Shown in pieces: positions 8,171 through 15,661 of a DNA stretch of 26,620 nt. Every line of letters starts with the position of its first letter. The first letter of the stretch is position 1. Made by a program: the position numbers and the translations under genes. The notes beneath the pieces were generated by a model. That model saw nothing but the letters and a program-made list of their open reading frames with translations. It was not told where the DNA came from and ran no database searches. Origin of the DNA: JAFGOM01 sp964605795 (lineage in GTDB: Archaea > Halobacteriota > Methanomicrobia > Methanomicrobiales > Methanospirillaceae); NCBI GenBank assembly GCA_964605795.1, contig CAZSDZ010000040.1, positions 1-26,620 of the forward strand, in the 5' to 3' direction.

Positions 8171-9022
8171 TCATTGGAGCGGAACAGGTTCTTTATCACC
8201 ATGAACCGGTAGAGATGCGTGAGAAACATAGAGAGGATTTGAGATAACACGCATACGGTTTAGGATCATCTCTTTGCCCCGGCGAGTCATGGCAAAGACA
8301 GGTACTGCAGATCCCGCCTGCAACAAGGCTTTCGGACCACAGATCTCCCTTACTGTTCTTGAAGAACACGAGGTAATGATATCAGCCACCTGTGCCAATC
8401 GTTCTGCTTCTTCCCTTGTTGTACCGGTTGTATGGACCACCACGATAACGGCACTGGGATCTCTGTTCCTTACATCTTCTGCTGATTTTACACCGGCTAC
8501 GGTTACCGCAAGGCTACGGTAGCCTGCATCATGTGCAGCATCAATCCCGGAAACGGGATCCAGAGAGGCTTGATCGGGATCCGGGACGATAGCGCCCCCT
8601 TCCTGAATTCTCCTGATTACACCCATGATCGGAGTTGTTCTAACAAGCCCTGACATCCTCCCGCCAATACCCTGGACCATCAGGGGATCGCGAACTACCA
8701 CGGTCCCGGCCCCGTCACAGGCAATGACAGCAGCATCAATGAGTCCTGTTTTAATTGCGGTTCCGAGTAATTCAGATGCACCGAATCCCACAAAAGAATC
8801 TTCATCATACAGATTCCTCGATGAAGTAAACATGCCAAACGATCGTATCCGGTTTTCAATGTTCTCTTTAACTGCTTCCGGGGTTATGGTATCGATTGGA
8901 TACGCCATCCGCCGGGTCAGGGGGCATTTTACAATTACCGGTTCTGATACCGTAATCACCTGTCCATTCCTGATAACAACCCTGCATTTACCGATGGCTT
9001 CGATGACGTGTTCATCATGCAT
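8171..9022 (-). CDS. Methanogenesis marker protein 8 (DUF2099)
   Basis: This 283-residue protein resembles the DUF2099/methanogenesis-marker-8 family, found almost only in methanogens and with no settled biochemical role. Recognisable features are the N-terminal HVIEAIGKCRVVI stretch, FVGFGASELL at 77-86, IACDGAGTVVV at 100-110, the GIGGRMSGLVRTTPI segment and a C-terminal part with SCSSRTVREICGP. Five cysteines (13, 33, 102, 219, 228) could bind a metal cluster or take part in thiol chemistry; this is inference. It converges on the PP-loop/desulfurase gene and lies downstream of fdhD in the same orientation, separated by 234 bp containing a possible terminator. A TATA-like AACTATAA (plus-strand 9042-9049) sits about 24 nt upstream of the ATG, suggesting its own leaderless transcript. 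Its presence is the strongest sign that the host is a methanogen. Confidence 0.85.
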   Translation of the reverse strand: MHDEHVIEAIGKCRVVIRNGQVITVSEPVIVKCPLTRRMAYPIDTITPEAVKENIENRIRSFGMFTSSRNLYDEDSFVGFGASELLGTAIKTGLIDAAVIACDGAGTVVVRDPLMVQGIGGRMSGLVRTTPIMGVIRRIQEGGAIVPDPDQASLDPVSGIDAAHDAGYRSLAVTVAGVKSAEDVRNRDPSAVIVVVHTTGTTREEAERLAQVADIITSCSSRTVREICGPKALLQAGSAVPVFAMTRRGKEMILNRMRVISNPLYVSHASLPVHGDKEPVPLQ

Positions 9023-9101
9023 TCACATATGTTAAACCCGTAACTATAACAGTATTTTAGAAACGGGTCACGATTTGTCTGATTATTAAGGACCACAATA
9101 A

Positions 9102-9137
9102 CTCCTCAAATAGAAAAAAGAGGAGCCTTTATCTTTT
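9102..9137 (-). terminator. Hairpin with T-rich tract between fdhD and the DUF2099 gene
   Basis: CTCCTC (9102-9107) and GAGGAG (9120-9125) form a 6-bp stem around an A-rich loop, followed on the plus strand by a seven-T run. On the minus strand the loop itself is T-rich. It probably ends the fdhD transcript, although it could work in either direction. Confidence 0.4.
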
Positions 9138-9256
9138 TTTAGATCCAGGAAAACCAGGATAACAACATAAACAAAGCTCATGAACAGATCAGATCCCGGG
9201 CAGCGACAGAAACGCGGATTCATTTCGTTGTACAGAAGAAGGAGGCAATCTTATAA

Positions 9257-10021
9257 TTATCCTGATAGGATAATCCGATCCGGGTTCGTGTATATGTTCA
9301 TTGTAAGATCCCGGGAAAAAACGACAATTGTCAGACCTCTTCTCCTTGCAACATCTATCGCAAGCGTTGTTGTTGCACCCTGGGAAACTATTAGCGGGAT
9401 ATTTGCATATAGGCATTTCCGTACCATCTCAGACGATATCCGACCGGAAACGATGGCAAAGGTAAGGGAGAGAGAAATTCCGTTTCTCATGCTGTACCCG
9501 ATAACCCTGTCAAGGGCATTATACCTCCCGATATCCTCTGACACGGCAATAATCCCCTCGTGATCTGCCAGTGCAACGATATGGACTCCACCGGTAAGAC
9601 GATAAAGTTCCGAGTCCATTGCCTCCCTGGCAATATCTGAAATTACCGAAATACTGACAGAGAGCGGTGAATCGATCATCGGGAGCTTTTCTGTATCGAT
9701 ATACGAGACACTTCCACCGCAACCCGAAAGGATCGTTTTTTTAGGTCCGATATGTTTAAACGGGTTTTTTGTTATCACACTGATGCGGTTCTCCTCGACC
9801 TTCATCGACTCTATCTCATCGGTACCTCTGATGACCTGTTCTGTAAAAAGGTACCCTGTCACATAGTCCCTGAGATCTACCGGACTTACCATTGCTGTCA
9901 TAATATGCCGACCATTTACGAACAGTGCAAGGGGGATCTCATCGATTACTTCATGGAAAACCTCTTCATAAATATCACCGTTTACCCGTATGCACGGTTC
10001 TTTCCGGTACATCCCAACCAT
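9257..10021 (-). CDS. fdhD: Formate dehydrogenase accessory sulfurtransferase FdhD
   Basis: This 254-residue protein matches FdhD, which in bacteria passes sulfur from IscS to the molybdenum/tungsten bis-pterin cofactor of formate dehydrogenase. Family features: RDYVTGYLFTEQVI at 51-64, SGCGGSVS around Cys101, the GGVHIVAL segment at 144-151, the signature EDIGRYNALDRVIG at 162-175, and SGRISSEMV at 192-200. The CxxC of the E. coli enzyme is reduced here to a single Cys101. A GGTGATGG sequence lies a few bases upstream of ATG 10021 and favours that start over the ATG at 10012. No formate dehydrogenase subunit genes are in the window, but the IscS gene lies 5 kb away and hydrogenotrophic Methanomicrobiales commonly use formate. 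Confidence 0.92.
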   Translation of the reverse strand: MVGMYRKEPCIRVNGDIYEEVFHEVIDEIPLALFVNGRHIMTAMVSPVDLRDYVTGYLFTEQVIRGTDEIESMKVEENRISVITKNPFKHIGPKKTILSGCGGSVSYIDTEKLPMIDSPLSVSISVISDIAREAMDSELYRLTGGVHIVALADHEGIIAVSEDIGRYNALDRVIGYSMRNGISLSLTFAIVSGRISSEMVRKCLYANIPLIVSQGATTTLAIDVARRRGLTIVVFSRDLTMNIYTNPDRIILSG

Positions 10022-10215
10022 TATCCATCACCCGGGACGAGAAAATCCATGATACCTATCCCCCAGATGATACATAATACTTCACTTCTCCAAGTCTCTT
10101 TCAAAGGTTTCAGAGAATCGATTCCTTGGAACTTCTGCCATGAATCCTGTTTTTGGAAGGGACCTTGAAGATATGTTATTTCCAGGATCTTGCCTCATAT
10201 GAGAGGGGGAGAAAA

Positions 10216-10611
10216 TCATCCACGGGTGTACGATATCACGGGGAGGTCTGCTACCGGGGCTATGATTAAAAAATCCCTGTCAGCAGTCAGGATCCCTGAT
10301 GCCTGGCGTGAGACGGCGGTCCCGGCAATCAGGATATCAAATCCGTTCACTGTTGAACCGGAAAGCAGGAGGCGGCTCGCAAGATCGCTGGAAAAGGCGG
10401 CTGCAGGTTCATCAAACGGGATAATCGTAATCTCTTCAAAGAACTGCCTGAAAAAATCCAGTTCCCGTTTTACTTTCAGTCTCTTTAATCCAGCCAAAAT
10501 CTCGTGGTAACTGATGACCGAAACCACAGGCTCCTCCTCATCCGGGATATACGTAACCAGACTTGGATCACGCAAGTAGTCGATAAGAAATGAAGTATCC
10601 AGGAAGATCAC
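10216..10611 (-). CDS. vapC: PIN-domain toxin, VapC family
   Basis: This 131-residue PIN-domain protein is the predicted ribonuclease half of a type II toxin-antitoxin pair. The acidic metal-binding residues are visible: Asp5 in MIFLDTSFLIDYL, Glu37 in SYHEILAGL, Asp92 in NGFDILIAGTA and Asp111/Asp113 in TADRDF. Length is normal for VapC. Its start overlaps the end of the upstream antitoxin gene by 4 bp, the usual coupling in vapBC operons. VapC enzymes usually cleave tRNA or rRNA; the target here is unknown. Confidence 0.9.
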   Translation of the reverse strand: MIFLDTSFLIDYLRDPSLVTYIPDEEEPVVSVISYHEILAGLKRLKVKRELDFFRQFFEEITIIPFDEPAAAFSSDLASRLLLSGSTVNGFDILIAGTAVSRQASGILTADRDFLIIAPVADLPVISYTRG

Positions 10612-10820
10612 AGGCGGGACCTCCCTGATTCACGAACCGTAGCAGTCAGGATTTTCAGGTCGTCGAGGTACGGAGAGTCTGCAAGCCCACCGGCGAACGG
10701 ACGGATATCATGGGATCGTTCCGAGAGGATCCTCTCGATAACATCGCTGAAACTGTCATCTTTCTCTTTTAATGAAAGGAGATGAAGATAGATCTCCTCC
10801 CGGATAGTAATCGTTTTCAT
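10608..10820 (-). CDS. vapB: VapB-type antitoxin (DUF217 family)
   Basis: A protein of about 70 residues from ATG 10820 (74 if the upstream ATG at 10832 is used). The beginning, MKTITIREEIYLHLLSLK, fits the ribbon-helix-helix-like start of archaeal DUF217 antitoxins, followed by SFSDVIERIL and a basic tail that would wrap the toxin. The start at 10820 is preferred because a strong TATA box (about 10842-10853) is centred about 28 nt upstream, so the ATG at 10832 would lie before the transcript start. The antitoxin probably represses this promoter together with VapC, as in other vapBC operons. Confidence 0.85.
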   Translation of the reverse strand: MKTITIREEIYLHLLSLKEKDDSFSDVIERILSERSHDIRPFAGGLADSPYLDDLKILTATVRESGRSRL

Positions 10821-10841
10821 GTGTTTGTGCATGAGTCATTA

Positions 10842-10853
10842 TTATATATAAAA
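10842..10853 (-). promoter_or_regulatory. TATA box of the vapBC operon
   Basis: On the minus strand TTTATATATAA is followed about 25 nt later by the preferred vapB ATG, which indicates a leaderless transcript. The AT-rich, partly palindromic context (ATTATTTTATATATAATAAT) could also be the operator. Confidence 0.65.
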
Positions 10854-11017
10854 TAATGGTTCACCAGACATCGGTTCCATTAATACACATTAGTCTTCTG
10901 ACCAGGAAGGGTTGAATATGAAATCCCCCGGGTACTGACAGAAGAGAAGCCATAATACCAATAATTATCTCTGTTCACCAGATAAACTGGAATACGTATA
11001 TTCCTATCATTGTTCTG

Positions 11018-12229
11018 GTGGTTGTCTTCTCTCTTATCGCGGTCAGGCAGATCGGGCGGTTTAACTTAAAAATCTGGCAGATCATGACCGGCGGAGCCCT
11101 TGTAGTTCTCCTGACCGGGCAGATATCCATCCCTGATGCGGTTCATGCCATCAATTCTGATGTCATGCTCTTCCTGTTCGGTATGTTCATCATCGGTCAG
11201 GCCCTGATCCAGAGCGGGTACCTCTCCTCTCTCTCGTACCGGTTTTTTAAGCATGCCACCGATCCCGGAAGCCTTATTCTTCTCATCCTCATGGCAGCCG
11301 GAGTCCTTTCTGCGTTTCTCATGAACGACACCCTCGCAATCATCTTTACCCCCCTTGTCCTCTCTCTTGCACAAAGGTTCCGGATCAGGCCACAACTCGT
11401 GCTGCTTACCCTTGCAGTCGCCGTTACCACCGGGAGCGTGATGAGTCCCATCGGCAACCCCCAGAACCTGCTGGTTGCGGTAAACAGCGGCATTGCTACC
11501 CCTTTTCTAACCTTTGGGTACTACCTCGCTCTCCCGACGCTTCTGTGTATCGGGCTCTGCTGGCTCGTTCTCCGGTACTTCTACCCTACCGAATTTGCAT
11601 ACCGGACTCTTTGTCATACACCGCCTCCTCCACCCTGCAGGCAGTCTGCCCGTGCAGTAAAGGTAGCCCTTGCAGTCATTCTCCTTCTGGTTGCCGTTAC
11701 CATCGCAACATCCCTGCTTTATGGAAAACTCTATCTTCCACTTCCTGCAATCGCCCTGGCAGCGGCAATTCCTGCCCTTATTGGATCAAGGGAGAGGATA
11801 CGGCTGCTGCGGTCCCTTGACTGGCACACACTCATCTTCTTTGCTTCCATGTTCATCCTGATGGAGAGTGTCTGGCAGACCGGATTTTTCCAGTCCTTTC
11901 TGAATACCGGCCATACCGGATCTATCCCGATGATCCTTGTAACGAGTGTCTTCTTTAGCCAATTTATCTCAAACGTTCCCTTTGTCGCCTTGGTAGAGCC
12001 CATGATCCTAAACACAGGAGCATCTGTCCCCGAACTGATGGCACTTGCTGCAGGTAGCACGATTGCGGGAAACCTGACGATTCTCGGGGCTGCAAGCAAC
12101 GTGATAATTATCGAGAATGCTGAAAAAAAAGGATATACCCTCTCATTCTGTGAGTTTGCAAAGGTAGGGATCCCACTTACCATCATCCAGGTGACAGTGT
12201 ACGGGATATTCCTTATGATCTCTCTATAA
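11018..12229 (+). CDS. ArsB/NhaD/SLC13-type membrane permease
   Basis: A 403-residue integral membrane protein with about ten hydrophobic segments. SPIGNPQNLLVA, characteristic of the ArsB/NhaD/SLC13 (DASS) ion-transporter superfamily, occurs in the first half and SQFISNVPFVALVEP in the second; these paired motifs form the substrate site in relatives. Substrate could be an inorganic anion, dicarboxylate or Na+/H+, and cannot be told from sequence. The start is doubtful: GTG 11018 falls inside the first predicted helix. The frame is open back to 10922 and would add NTYIPIIVL-like hydrophobic residues, but that stretch has no ATG, GTG or TTG. Non-canonical initiation or a 5' frameshift (an ATG in another frame sits at 10918, next to a C-run) are possible. 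It stands alone, with tRNA-Val downstream on the other strand. Confidence 0.85.
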   Translation: MVVFSLIAVRQIGRFNLKIWQIMTGGALVVLLTGQISIPDAVHAINSDVMLFLFGMFIIGQALIQSGYLSSLSYRFFKHATDPGSLILLILMAAGVLSAFLMNDTLAIIFTPLVLSLAQRFRIRPQLVLLTLAVAVTTGSVMSPIGNPQNLLVAVNSGIATPFLTFGYYLALPTLLCIGLCWLVLRYFYPTEFAYRTLCHTPPPPPCRQSARAVKVALAVILLLVAVTIATSLLYGKLYLPLPAIALAAAIPALIGSRERIRLLRSLDWHTLIFFASMFILMESVWQTGFFQSFLNTGHTGSIPMILVTSVFFSQFISNVPFVALVEPMILNTGASVPELMALAAGSTIAGNLTILGAASNVIIIENAEKKGYTLSFCEFAKVGIPLTIIQVTVYGIFLMISL

Positions 12230-12367
12230 ATAGGCGAAAATGAAAGGATGAAAAAAAATGATGTAACCATCAGGCCTGACTTTGGAAGGAACAGAATGAG
12301 TTTTCAAGGGAAAGAGAGGCATATCATGATTCAATGAATAATCCTATATTCCGAAAATCAGAAATAG

Positions 12368-12439
12368 TGGGCCCGTCGAGATTCGAACTCGAGACCTCCG
12401 CCGTGTGAAGGCGACGTCATACCACTAGACCACGAGCCC
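12368..12439 (-). tRNA. tRNA-Val (anticodon CAC)
   Basis: A full cloverleaf can be drawn on the minus strand: acceptor GGGCTCG/CGGGCCC with discriminator A, a D arm with GTC/GAC, anticodon stem TCGCC/GGCGG with loop TTCACAC (anticodon CAC, reading GTG valine codons), and T arm TCGAG-TTCGAAT-CTCGA. There is no intron and no encoded CCA. The gene stands alone. Confidence 0.95.
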
Positions 12440-12465
12440 TGCATTAATCAGGTTGGTTCTCGGTT

Positions 12466-12474
12466 CTAATAAAC
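12466..12474 (-). promoter_or_regulatory. TATA box of the tRNA-Val gene
   Basis: GTTTATTAG on the minus strand is centred about 31 nt before the first tRNA base, fitting an archaeal box A with a very short 5' leader. Confidence 0.5.
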
Positions 12475-12664
12475 ATGTCCGAGTTTTCTCCTGATTATTC
12501 CGGTGCGATTAAAGAAAATAGTAATTAAAGGGTTTACTGCAGGTAATGCGAGAGAAAACCGATATATTCCGACCCGGGACCCGTCCTCTGATCTGAATCA
12601 GAAATTCTATTGCAAACCCTGCAGGAAACCCAGAATAGCCAGAAAATCGGAAGGAAGATAAAAA

Positions 12665-12670
12665 TTTATA
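12665..12670 (+). promoter_or_regulatory. TATA box of the secreted-protein gene at 12693
   Basis: TTTATA is centred about 25 nt before ATG 12693 with A-rich flanks, predicting a leaderless transcript. Confidence 0.5.
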
Positions 12671-12692
12671 GTTAAAAAAGAGACTATCAACC

Positions 12693-13295
12693 ATGATTCA
12701 TTATCTCTCACTGGGAATCACCTGTTCCCTTCTGCTGTTCTCTCTGGCAGGAGTATGTATGGCTGAAGAAGCACCAAGTTCAATTGTATACGTAGAGGGG
12801 GGGGAGAGTTTTATTGCTGAGGAGGCAGATGGACAGTATGTGATAACCATTCAGGATATAATCCCGTTTGTTCATATAAAAACCGGAGAGAGAAGTTCCC
12901 TGATGCCAGTTGAACTCCTGACCACGATGACTAAACCCTTACATGTGGCACTGGTTTACTCAGGGGCAGAAAACGAAAGTACATCGATGGTTGAGGTTTC
13001 AAACCTGTCACTGTCTGATGGGAACGCGGTTCTTACCATTGTGGTAAAACCACTTGAGTTTTACGATGGTGAGATGCTCAATTTTTTTGAGAGTGAGAAG
13101 AGTGCTGTAAATACGATTACCACAGGTCAATACGGCAAAATCGGAATATATATTGAGGATCTAATAAATCCCCTTGATAATGCTGGAAATTGTGGAGAAT
13201 GCTTTGAGTTGTCAACTGGTGGCTGGTACCAGGCATGTTGTTACCAGATCGGCGAGTATGAGAGAACGTGCAATAGAGTACCTTGTACTCCTTGA
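12693..13295 (+). CDS. Secreted protein with cysteine-rich C-terminus, unknown function
   Basis: This 200-residue protein is not recognised. Residues 1-24 form a signal peptide (hydrophobic core SLLLFSLAGV, likely cleavage near CMA|EE). Residues 30-160 look like a beta-rich globular domain. The last 34 residues carry six cysteines (167, 170, 182, 183, 193, 198) including CGEC and CC, which could make disulfides or bind metal outside the cell. No lipobox is convincing because Val21 precedes Cys22. It lies about 220 bp upstream of the receptor/protease gene on the same strand but is separated from it by an oligo-T tract, so it is probably a separate transcript. A substrate or ligand role for the neighbouring receptors is conceivable but unsupported. 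Confidence 0.75.
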   Translation: MIHYLSLGITCSLLLFSLAGVCMAEEAPSSIVYVEGGESFIAEEADGQYVITIQDIIPFVHIKTGERSSLMPVELLTTMTKPLHVALVYSGAENESTSMVEVSNLSLSDGNAVLTIVVKPLEFYDGEMLNFFESEKSAVNTITTGQYGKIGIYIEDLINPLDNAGNCGECFELSTGGWYQACCYQIGEYERTCNRVPCTP

Positions 13296-13420
13296 TCTGG
13301 ATATTGTTAAGGAGGGAGAGTTGATTACTCAATTCACCCATTTATCCTAAACCATGCGAATCATTCGATATGAGAGAATGTCTTGAGTAACTGTGACCAG
13401 ATAATAACCCGGCATTATCC

Positions 13421-13427
13421 TTTTTTT
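13421..13427 (+). terminator. Oligo-T tract after the secreted-protein gene
   Basis: A run of seven T residues on the plus strand in an otherwise gene-free 218 bp. Archaeal termination often needs only such tracts. It immediately precedes an A-run. Confidence 0.35.
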
Positions 13428-13513
13428 AAAAAAAATATCATGTTTTACACTGAAACCTCCTGTGCAACCGTAAGAAGAAGGTCAATTGTGCTCAAACTCG
13501 AAATACCCTGGTT

Positions 13514-15661
13514 ATGATACAAACCCGGTTCCTTAAAACAGCATTCTATATCATATGTATCGTTAGCCTCACCATCACCTCCACATCAGGTGGGACTCCG
13601 GATAATGATGATGCTATATATATCGGTGTTCTTCTCCCTCTGACCGGATCGATGGGGACACCAATGGCTGATGCACTGGAACTTGCCGTGCAACAGATAA
13701 ATGAAGCTGGAGGAATCGGAGGAAAACCGGTCAGTCTTGTCATGAGAAATACACAGACCGGTGATTGTATGACGTATGCCAAACAACTGGCAAAAGATCC
13801 CAGGATCCGGGTTGTTATCGGGCCCTACACCTCTGATGATCTCTTCGCAACAGCTGACATCTTTATGAGAAACCACAAGGTTCTTGTATCCCCTACCGCA
13901 TCTTCAGATGAGATATTCCGTGCTTTTTCAGAGACCGGATCAGTATGGCGGACCATATCAGGAGATGGTGATATCACCTCGGTTATCATGCAGCATATTG
14001 CCGCCCATGATGCAGAATCAATCGCTCTTCTCACCCCGGACAGTTCCTATGGAAAGACATTCTATGACTGGATCCCCTTCTGGGCAATAGAGACCGGAAT
14101 TTCCGTTACCGGTGCAGAAGAGTTTTCACAGCCTGAACAGATACCTGCAGCAATCAAAGAACTGGCTGCTGATGATCCGGATTACCTGATCTTTGTGAAT
14201 TCAGATGATAATAGAGAGATAGTATCGGCACTCGATGCTTTAGAGAAACTGGATTATCAGGGGAATATCTACCTCATCTACCCAGGTGTGGATGAAAAAG
14301 GCAGGTTAACGGAGAGACTTGGTGCAAGCTCCCTCCTTTCAGGCATGATATCAGGAAACTGGAAGATGCAGAACGAGTCGGTCAGTACGACAACCCTTCC
14401 TGACAACACGCTGATCCTCATGTCAGGATCCCTGGAAGATGCATTTTCAGAAGAGTTCGAAGAGATCTCAGGAGAACAACCTTCAGGGTTTGTTCCGCAG
14501 GCCTATGATGCGGTTCTTGTGGCATCAGCCATCATGGCATGGTTTACCGCATACCCGGATAAATCACCGAAACATGCTGCAGAGTCCATTCTCCTGAAAG
14601 TGACGGGCGATCCACTTCCCAGGACTCCAGAGGGATTTCAGACCGCATTTGACCGGATTAAGCAGGGTGACGCTCCAATAATAACCGGTGCTACCGGACC
14701 GCTTGTATTCAAACAGGAAGGGACTGATCCAGAGATTCCCTGGTACGGGACATACACCATGGAAAGGGGAATGGTGATTGAAGATCCCATACTCTACCGG
14801 GATCTGACAAAAACTGCTGCGATAGAAGAACCCGAGGATTCGTCAGGCACACCACAACCGGATGATGCCTTGTATGGGGATTTCTGGGCAGTAATAGGTG
14901 CATTATCCCGTGACTGGGCGAATTACCGGCACCAGGCAGATGCCCTGACCATGTACCAGTACGTGAAAGAACAGGGAGTCCCGGATGACCACATTATCCT
15001 TCTCGTATATGATGATATCCCCTTTGACTCACGGAACAAACAACCTGGCAAAGTATTCCATACCCCTAACGAAATGGAAGTCAGGGCAGAAGCAGAACCT
15101 GATTACATCGGGGATGCGGTACATAAACAGATGATAGAGGACGTGCTCCTTGGAACCGGTGAATATACAAACAACCCGCTTCTGCAGTCTCAGGAGAATG
15201 CAACAGTACTGCTCTATCTGTCATCCCATGGTGCTGCAGGTGGAGATCTTCTGGTAGGAAAGGGTGCGGAACGGATATCACCAGAGGATCTTTCCTCCAT
15301 TATTGAAAAAATGGCAGAAAAAAAGAAGTTCAAACGGATGCTGGTGGTTCTGGAATCCTGTTTTAGTGGAGCCACTGCAGGAAAGGTCAACACTGATAAT
15401 GTCATTCTTCTCACTGCTGCATCCTCGAATGAAACATCAAAATCTGCAATCTATGATTCATATCTTGCCACCTGGTTGTCTGACGAGTTTACGGATCAGC
15501 TCATCTCCATTCTGCAGGCAGCAGATCCACGTATGCCATTGCATGACCTGTACCGGGAGCTGTACCGGAACGTCCGTTCATCCCATCCAAGCCTGGTTCG
15601 TGGTAACTCTTCACTCAATATCCCTGCAAAGGTCTTTTTCGGAGGAACCCATGAAGAATAA
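13514..15661 (+). CDS. Type I periplasmic-binding receptor fused to clan CD (legumain/caspase-like) protease domain
   Basis: A 715-residue protein. Residues about 5-25 are a signal peptide. Residues about 34-430 form a LivJ-like type I periplasmic-binding domain (start IYIGVLLPLTGSMG, then AGGIGGKPVSLV, RVVIGPYTSDD, and a C-terminal FKQEGTDPEIPWYGTY). A Pro/Asp-rich linker (about 436-452) leads into a cysteine-peptidase-like domain (453-715): DFWAVIGALSRDWANYRHQAD, then His572 in YLSSHGAAGG and Cys616 in VVLESCFSGA. The His-Gly and Glu-x-Cys-x-Ser-Gly blocks, each after a hydrophobic strand, match the dyad of clan CD peptidases, closest in look to family C13 (legumain/GPI8). Such receptors normally bind amino acids or similar ligands for ABC import, but no permease or ATPase is adjacent. 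Ligand-controlled extracellular proteolysis is an inference. The downstream receptor gene overlaps by 11 bp, so both are made together. Confidence 0.88.
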   Translation: MIQTRFLKTAFYIICIVSLTITSTSGGTPDNDDAIYIGVLLPLTGSMGTPMADALELAVQQINEAGGIGGKPVSLVMRNTQTGDCMTYAKQLAKDPRIRVVIGPYTSDDLFATADIFMRNHKVLVSPTASSDEIFRAFSETGSVWRTISGDGDITSVIMQHIAAHDAESIALLTPDSSYGKTFYDWIPFWAIETGISVTGAEEFSQPEQIPAAIKELAADDPDYLIFVNSDDNREIVSALDALEKLDYQGNIYLIYPGVDEKGRLTERLGASSLLSGMISGNWKMQNESVSTTTLPDNTLILMSGSLEDAFSEEFEEISGEQPSGFVPQAYDAVLVASAIMAWFTAYPDKSPKHAAESILLKVTGDPLPRTPEGFQTAFDRIKQGDAPIITGATGPLVFKQEGTDPEIPWYGTYTMERGMVIEDPILYRDLTKTAAIEEPEDSSGTPQPDDALYGDFWAVIGALSRDWANYRHQADALTMYQYVKEQGVPDDHIILLVYDDIPFDSRNKQPGKVFHTPNEMEVRAEAEPDYIGDAVHKQMIEDVLLGTGEYTNNPLLQSQENATVLLYLSSHGAAGGDLLVGKGAERISPEDLSSIIEKMAEKKKFKRMLVVLESCFSGATAGKVNTDNVILLTAASSNETSKSAIYDSYLATWLSDEFTDQLISILQAADPRMPLHDLYRELYRNVRSSHPSLVRGNSSLNIPAKVFFGGTHEE
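15641..15645 (+). promoter_or_regulatory. Shine-Dalgarno deciding the start of the second receptor
   Basis: GGAGG lies 5 nt before ATG 15651 inside the 3' end of the preceding gene. It sets the start there rather than at the many upstream codons of a frame that stays open back to 15264. Confidence 0.85.

Noticed and set aside
9180..9563. 127-codon plus-strand ORF over the 3' part of fdhD
   Set aside because: It is antisense to conserved FdhD motifs and has an arginine-rich, shadow-like composition.
15264..15650. Upstream extension of the second receptor ORF to 15264
   Set aside because: It lies wholly inside the protease domain of the preceding gene in another frame, and the GGAGG site plus signal segment place the start at 15651.
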